Shown here one piece after another: positions 58,258-64,000 of a stretch of DNA of 64,000 nucleotides. Made by a program: the position numbers and the translations under genes. The stretch is from Hyperoplus lanceolatus. Taxonomy: Eukaryota > Chordata > Actinopteri > Uranoscopiformes > Ammodytidae. The stretch lies in NCBI GenBank assembly GCA_026929865.2, contig CM049416.1, positions 18,527,001 through 18,591,000 on the forward strand, in the 5' to 3' direction. How positions within the stretch are numbered: position 1 is the first letter of the stretch; each line of letters begins with the position of its first letter. The notes beneath the pieces are model-generated. The model was not told the origin of the DNA. It searched no databases and saw only the letters and a program-made list of their open reading frames with translations.

Positions 58258-59242
58258 AGGTGCGAACACACTAGGCACTTTACACGCGTACAGACGCGTA
58301 TAAAATCGGCCGTTTTTCCATAGGGAACCATTGGTTTACGCACGTACATGGCGCGTAAACCAATGGTTCCCTATGGAAAAACGCCACTCACGCTAAAGCA
58401 ACATTTTAGCCGCGTTAGCTGCGTATGAGCCGCGTATATACGCACCTACGCGCCTACGCAGCTAGGCGAGGAGTTCAAAAAATTTAACTTTTTACGCTCC
58501 TACGCGTGACGATTAGCCGCGTTGGCCAATCAGCGTTGGGCTTGACTCGACGTCACATACATTGGCAGGGTCGGAGAACAGTGTACTGTACACAGAGGCT
58601 GATGAGAGACACCGAGGAGGAAAATGTATTGCGGGCGGCCGGTGCTGTATGAAGCCGCTCGGGGTTAGAAGACGTGGGGAAAGTAAACCAGGAGAATGGA
58701 CTTCCTGGTTAATTCAGTGAATATGTGTAGCTGTGCTTTAGCCGATAAAACAAGTTAGCGGGCGGCTAGCGCCTCATATTATGAACCCAAACATGACGAC
58801 TATGTCCACGGGGCTTTCACGACAAGTACACGAAGCACCGGTGTTGATGTACGCCAGCCACGGTCCCCTGTCACAGCCAGGTAGGGTAATTTTGACTACT
58901 TGCCTTTATGTTGTGCCGCCGTGCACCGATGCTGCTGTAACTGTGTTTGTTATGTAGCTGCCGTGAATATGCAATGCTGTTTTAATGCTAGGCTATTTGT
59001 GCTGTTCAGTTTGTCTTTTGGCACAGTTGTTGGCCGTGTTGTTGTTGTTTTTGTGCGGACATGCATGCTGTTGTGTCGGGTCTGATCGCAGCCATGGTTG
59101 ATTAGTGAAATACAATATCGGGAGGGAGACTAGGCACGTTACGCGCGTATAACCATTTTTGACACAAAATGATCAAGCAACATTTTAGCTGCGTTACGCA
59201 CGTAAATCTTACGCATGTAAAGTGCCTAGTGTGTTCGCACCT
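58258..59242. mobile_element. PIF/Harbinger-like non-autonomous element with TAA target duplication
   Basis: The left end AGGTGCGAACACACTAGGCA is the exact inverse of the right end TGCCTAGTGTGTTCGCACCT; homology continues through 'ctttaca'. TAA lies on both sides (58255-58257, 59243-59245). Inside, a 31-bp perfect inverted repeat (58311-58341 with 58353-58383) is separated by 11 bp. The element is notably rich in CpG ('acgcgta', 'gccgcgtta'). No transposase is seen. Confidence 0.88.
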
Positions 59243-59289
59243 TAACAGTGTTGCTTACTAATGTGATTTGCTGGACAACAATGGATGTG

Positions 59290-59535
59290 TAAATTCAGCA
59301 AATCTGGAAAATGCTTGCTATCAAAATCACTTTGTCAAAATCAGTGAATATCTTCTCCCGATCTGCTACATGGCCGTACTGGGCACTGATAAAAACTCCA
59401 GTTTTGATACACAGCCTAGGTTCTGTTAACAGGTATGTGAACAAACCCTTAGAATGGACAAGTAGCGGATCATGAGATATTCACAGGTTTTGACAGACTG
59501 ATTTTTTTGAAGCGTTCTCAAGAATCGCTGACTCC
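59290..59535. repeat. Copy 3 of the foldback repeat family
   Basis: Blocks 'aatctggaaaatgcttgct', 'tcagtgaatatcttctc', 'gatacacagcctaggttctg', 'atcatgagatattcac' and 'tctcaagaatcgctgac' follow the order of the copies at 1640 and 23680. It begins about 45 bp after the PIF/Harbinger-like element. Confidence 0.7.
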
Positions 59536-62500
59536 ACCTTTATACTATAATATAACTTTAATAGTTAATCCTAGCATGTGATATCAATGTGGTGGACACT
59601 TTCAATACCATGAGCACTGTGTCAACACTTTTGCACTTGTCATTCAAATGAAGACAGTGAGGCACTGCTGAGATTCAGCTGCAAATAACACTTTATTGGA
59701 AAAAGTTCCAAAACTGTTTCACTCTGCAGCAGCAATATCCGTTTGGCAATAAGGACTCATTACCAAGGGGTGTTTTCTTTATGAGACTCAAGTGCAACTT
59801 CATAATCATCTTTTTGCCTAATATACCCACTTATCCCCCGTCCGACAGTCAGAGTGAGAACTGCAAAGAGGTCTCTCAACCTCAATACTTAATTCCAGTG
59901 TCTTATTGCCGCGCTAAGTAGGGACATCAGAGCCCATCTAGAGGAAAGAAATTAGAGCTTGTTTTGGCTGCAGCCCTAGTTATGAATTTCTCATTAGAAT
60001 TCTTGCTTTGCGTGTTAGAAGTCAACGTAAAAAGCCTTGGCTACATGAGAGCCTGACCCAAAATAATCCTCAACAAACAGCTGATTTATTTTTTATTCCA
60101 TTTTGAATCACCCATTTGAGCATGCAAGTTGTCCCCCAGTGCACGATACTTGGACCCCACCCATTTCCTGCCTTGCATATTCTAGCACGACTGCTTCTGC
60201 TGCATTGTGTTTGGTGAGCTCTTAATGTTGTCACAGTCTGTTTTTAGTCACAAGCTGTGTTTGTCCAGACCCAATTCAATTATTCGTCATGTTTGCTCAA
60301 CAAGCCAGTCCGCTGCCATGATAGCATGGTTGTGAATTACTAAGGAAAAGGGACTTGTGACCACTACCAGTTTTGGCGTGGTTAGAGAGGTGTTATCATG
60401 TGTTGTAATATCTCCCAGAGTTCCATTGACAAACACAAACAATATTATACATATATTATATATAAATTAATAATCTGATTAATATATCAGATTGAAGAAG
60501 CCAGTGTTGGCCCTATGGACCAAAGATAGATAGATAGGTTAGAGGTGCTGGTGAGCAGCTGGAATAAAGTATAAATACCCACATGAAATATGCAAACTGT
60601 ACATGAGTCAATATACTGAACACACCCTGAGAAATGAGAGTGGAAAATCTCATCTTGATACTTCAACTCTGTCTCTTATCCTCACATGAGATGTCATTCA
60701 TGCATTGTCCCAATTCCGACAGCCTTTTCTCTGCAAGTAGGTCCCTTAAAAAAAGAAAATAATAATAAGGTTGTAACGAGAGAAGTGCAACTTTATCGTG
60801 GCTTTCCACACTTTTCCTCCTTAATTGAGAAAGTGACAGCCAGATTGGGGCCTATCTGTGCTTGCATACTTGCCTTTGTGTCAATGTCTGTATTCAAAGT
60901 TTAGTGATACGTTCCAACTCCCTGAGGGTTTTTTCAAACTTTCTCAATCTTCGTGGATCCATATTTTCATAAATCTGGCTGTTACTACAGATGCAATCTT
61001 GCACCGCACACTGTCAGACAAAGATATTTTCAGAATGATAGATTCTGCCAACTAATAATTAGGTCTACCAGGGCGTGTGTATGTGTGTGGGGTAACGGTT
61101 TGCTAATGCTCATAATCCATTCAAAATCCCTCTCATCTGTTTCTTGCATTGAGTGCCATGGGGGAGAACACGCACCCTCTACTTACTCTGCACCAAATTA
61201 CTTTTCTGTACTCTGTAGCTACACAATTAACTCTATGAGCCCAATTATATATAATAATACAATTGCAGACATATTATTATAATGTTTTTTTTTTCCTTTC
61301 TTATCCGTGCTTTTGATTGCACACACTTTTAATATGAACCCAACTGCATCACCAAGCACGACCTTTTTCTACAATGGTATATTTGTCCTTTCAGTACCGT
61401 CGTACTTCTTTTATTCTAAAGGTCAAATGTATGTTTGCTATTCAGGTACATTTCAAAAGCATAAATTAACCTTAAACTGTGTGTGTGTACAGAAAAATCG
61501 ACAGATGGATGCCATAAGCCAATATCTTTCCTATTACTTTCGTTACAGTTATAATGAGTAATTGTTTGGCCGTACCGGGTATACCGTGTATCCTGTTAGA
61601 TTTCTAGCTGGTAAACTTATTTCTTTAAAAGGTAAGGTACCTGGTACATAATTTGTGTGAAATTATTATTATCCATGGTTGTTTTCTAATTTCTTAATAC
61701 TTATGCTGACGAGACGAGGGCTTAAAATTGAAATGTGTTCAAAATCACTGCATTAAAAAAGTAAAAGCCGACATTTAGTTGACAGCAAAGCCCTCGGCTG
61801 TTCTTGTGTCAGACATTTCTCTTTCTCTTTCTCTCACTCTCGCTCTCTCTCTCTTATTATTTAACAAAGTCACACATTTAACTGAATTAAGTCCCACTCG
61901 TTATGCTCAGTCCAAGTCATCCAGAAAAAGTATGTGTGTTATGATACGATGACATCCACTGTTGTGTTGTGCTCTGCTGTGTGATGACGAGTGTGTTCAT
62001 CGCATTAGGATACACTGTTGTGGATGTCACGCATGACTTTCCCTGGGCACTGACCGTGTGTGTGTGTTGCTGTGCATGTCACAATTTGACTTTCGCTGCC
62101 CACCATGCTGACAGGCGTCAGTTTTGGCTTTGTCTGTCAGATTTTTCTGCATGTCTTTTTCAAGCAGTTTGGGGGGAGAAGGGGATGCTAGTGTGTGACG
62201 GTTGACAGAATTAGCAACCTACCATTACTCCTGCTGATTTGGCAAGTAATTTTTTCAGCATGGTATTAGGAGGGGACATTTCTCTCATAACTGAGTCTGC
62301 TGCAAGATTGTTATTCTTGTATGGTAAGTACTGACTGATAAAGATGCAGAAAGGCCGTCAGAGAGAATGTGTGTTTTGTATCTTTGTGAATAAGATATGA
62401 ACACAAATAAAAGGAAGCGTGTTGCATATTTCACCGGGATCAATGTAGTGATAATTTAATGTGGTAATTTGGCCTTTTTCTCTGGAATGAATGTTGATGT

Positions 62501-63726
62501 AACAAACAGCACAACATCTTTCTTTTTTCCTTTCCCAACTGTATTCCACCCACAGCTGAGGTAGGAAACCTTCATAGCTCTGATAAAAGCCACCGTTGTT
62601 CACTGGATCGCCACCATTTAGCCCGCAATACTTCTCTACTGTTCTACGAACAATTCAGTTCTGTGACACTAAACGGTTGGACCCACGCTTTAAGATAAGG
62701 CACAAAGACCCCCCAATATGTTGTATCTGAGCTCCTGGAATGAAGCTGGTTGCTCATGAGCTGGATCAGAGCATAATCAGTGCTGTGGCATCCAGCCAAG
62801 GCATGTGATCCGCTGGCTGTCGGGGCAAACTCAGGTGAACTGAGCCTGAATGCAAAAAAATAATGGAAAAAAATTCCAGAGGTTCCTCTACTGAAAATAA
62901 AGATGTCAGGTTTCACTCCTTTAAGGGTAGGTAAGATCCACTTAACCCTTAAATCTGTGGCTATCTATGAACTGTTCATCTATATTTGTGTAATACTACT
63001 GGAACAAAATTAGTGCAGTGTAAGAAGGGGTCACTTACTGTATATCAATGAACGCACAAACAACCACTTACTAGCACCCCTAAAGCTCACAAATGAACAC
63101 TTTCCAAAATCTCTGCAGGTTGTCTGACAACTAGAAATTCTCCGACACTCTCTTAAAGCCACACCTTTATTTTTTACACTTAATTAAACAAACAATAACA
63201 AACTAAGCAGCTGCTGGCTCCAGCTATAATGCATACCATCAAGAAGTCAAGAAAGTGAATAAGCCTTTTCTCAAAATGTTGGTCGAAACTATTCCCTGAC
63301 TATTACCAGCAAATTAGGGTAGATTAGATTATATTACATCCTATAACAGTCTGCAGGAGTAAATAACAAAATCTATGTGTATAGAGATGTGTATAAAATG
63401 TGCATTCATGCTTTATTTTTTAACTAGTTGCATAATCAGATTCAGGAAAGAACATCTGTACAAAAATGTGCCAACAGTGCCATTCCTCTGATACTCTGTG
63501 GATCCAGAAATCAGGAATCAGTAACATTGAGAATGCAAATAAATAACAACCACTGGTACCAAAGCTGCTGGTAAAGCCACACTAACAAGACAGGTCAGGT
63601 ACATCATAATTGCTCTTAACAGCTTTAAGGAGACCACCTCGAGCCCTGTCCCTGTTTGCCTCCTTTCAATTCATGAAGGTTGAAAAGAGGGAAAAGCGGA
63701 CACAAGCTGACAGTCTTGCAGTGTAC
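59536..63726. other. Intergenic, unassigned, 4.2 kb
   Basis: AT-rich; no exon or RNA gene I can support. A (CT)-rich patch lies near 61820-61850. Confidence 0.45.
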
Positions 63727-63854
63727 CTGTCACCCTGAATGACGCCATCTCCTCGGGCAAGCTCATTGGTAAACATAAAGTGTGTGTCCGTAGCCAAGTG
63801 AAGAGTACGGGAGACTATCTGCTCCCTCTCTCGCTGGCTCACGTATCGGCTTGA
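63727..63854 (-). CDS. Candidate internal exon of an unidentified gene (low confidence)
   Basis: The minus strand is open for 42 codons plus two bases: SSRYVSQREREQIVSRTLHL, then ATDTHFMFTNELARGDGV, then IQGD. It follows a pyrimidine-rich acceptor (CCTCTCTTATCTAG, ending at 63855) and precedes ACAG|GTACAC, a weak but usable donor. The charged, helix-like composition looks protein-like, but I recognise no family. A stop lies directly upstream in frame, so it can only be an internal exon. Neighbouring exons would be beyond the right edge or in the sequence to the left. It could be chance. Confidence 0.25.
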
Positions 63855-64000
63855 CTAGATAAGAGAGGACCCAGACGCAGGAGCCCATTTTAAGGAGTTT
63901 GATGGACCTGGAGTAATGAGAGTCCTTGTATGTACTTTATTGGCTCGCTCCTCAATTTACTCAACTTTCTACCATCCAACTGTGATCCCTGGTCCCATTA

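Noticed and set aside
62644..62916. 90-codon minus-strand ORF as a possible exon
   Set aside because: It gave a partly protein-like reading, but I found no convincing splice sites and recognise no family.

Overview
The window is vertebrate nuclear DNA, almost certainly from a ray-finned (teleost) fish. The evidence is split genes with GT-AG introns, many long (GT)n and (AT)n microsatellites, and a teleost-type transposon mix: an L2/CR1-like LINE, a Rex3-like RTE fragment, Tc1/mariner, hAT, PIF/Harbinger-like and TTAA-target elements, and tRNA-derived SINEs. I see no prokaryotic features and cannot name the species.

Two protein-coding genes are clear. On the minus strand, 482-4264 holds ten coding exons of cd36 (fatty-acid and scavenger receptor). 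They give the first 392 residues, and the C-terminal part lies beyond the left edge. On the plus strand, 10730-32987 holds all eight coding exons of gnai1 (inhibitory G-protein alpha subunit). They splice in frame to exactly 354 residues, followed by a probable intron in the 3' untranslated region. The genes are transcribed away from each other with about 6.5 kb between start codons. CD36 and GNAI1 are also neighbours in mammals, so this is conserved linkage. The proteins act in different processes (lipid uptake; receptor signalling to adenylyl cyclase), and I infer no shared pathway.

Layout: 1-4.3 kb cd36; 4.3-7.8 kb intergenic; 7.8-10.07 kb two DNA transposons nearly end to end, stopping just before the gnai1 leader; 10.2-34.8 kb gnai1. 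Gnai1 intron 1 (13.3 kb) contains a broken, nested LINE, a TTAA-flanked element and three long GT tracts. Other gnai1 introns hold further repeats, including a Tc1-like transposon remnant. From 34.8 to 64 kb I recognise no gene. This part contains two TTAA-flanked elements, a Rex3-like fragment, two divergent SINEs, a hAT-type element with a perfect 8-bp target duplication and a GC-rich interior, a Tc1-type remnant, a PIF/Harbinger-like element and many GT tracts. One possible exon lies on the minus strand at 63727-63854.

I found no coherent new biological system. The most informative points are the transposons beside the gnai1 promoter, a foldback repeat family present three times (once inside cd36), inverted repeats able to form long hairpins, a change at a conserved cd36 position, and the unassigned candidate exon at the right edge.
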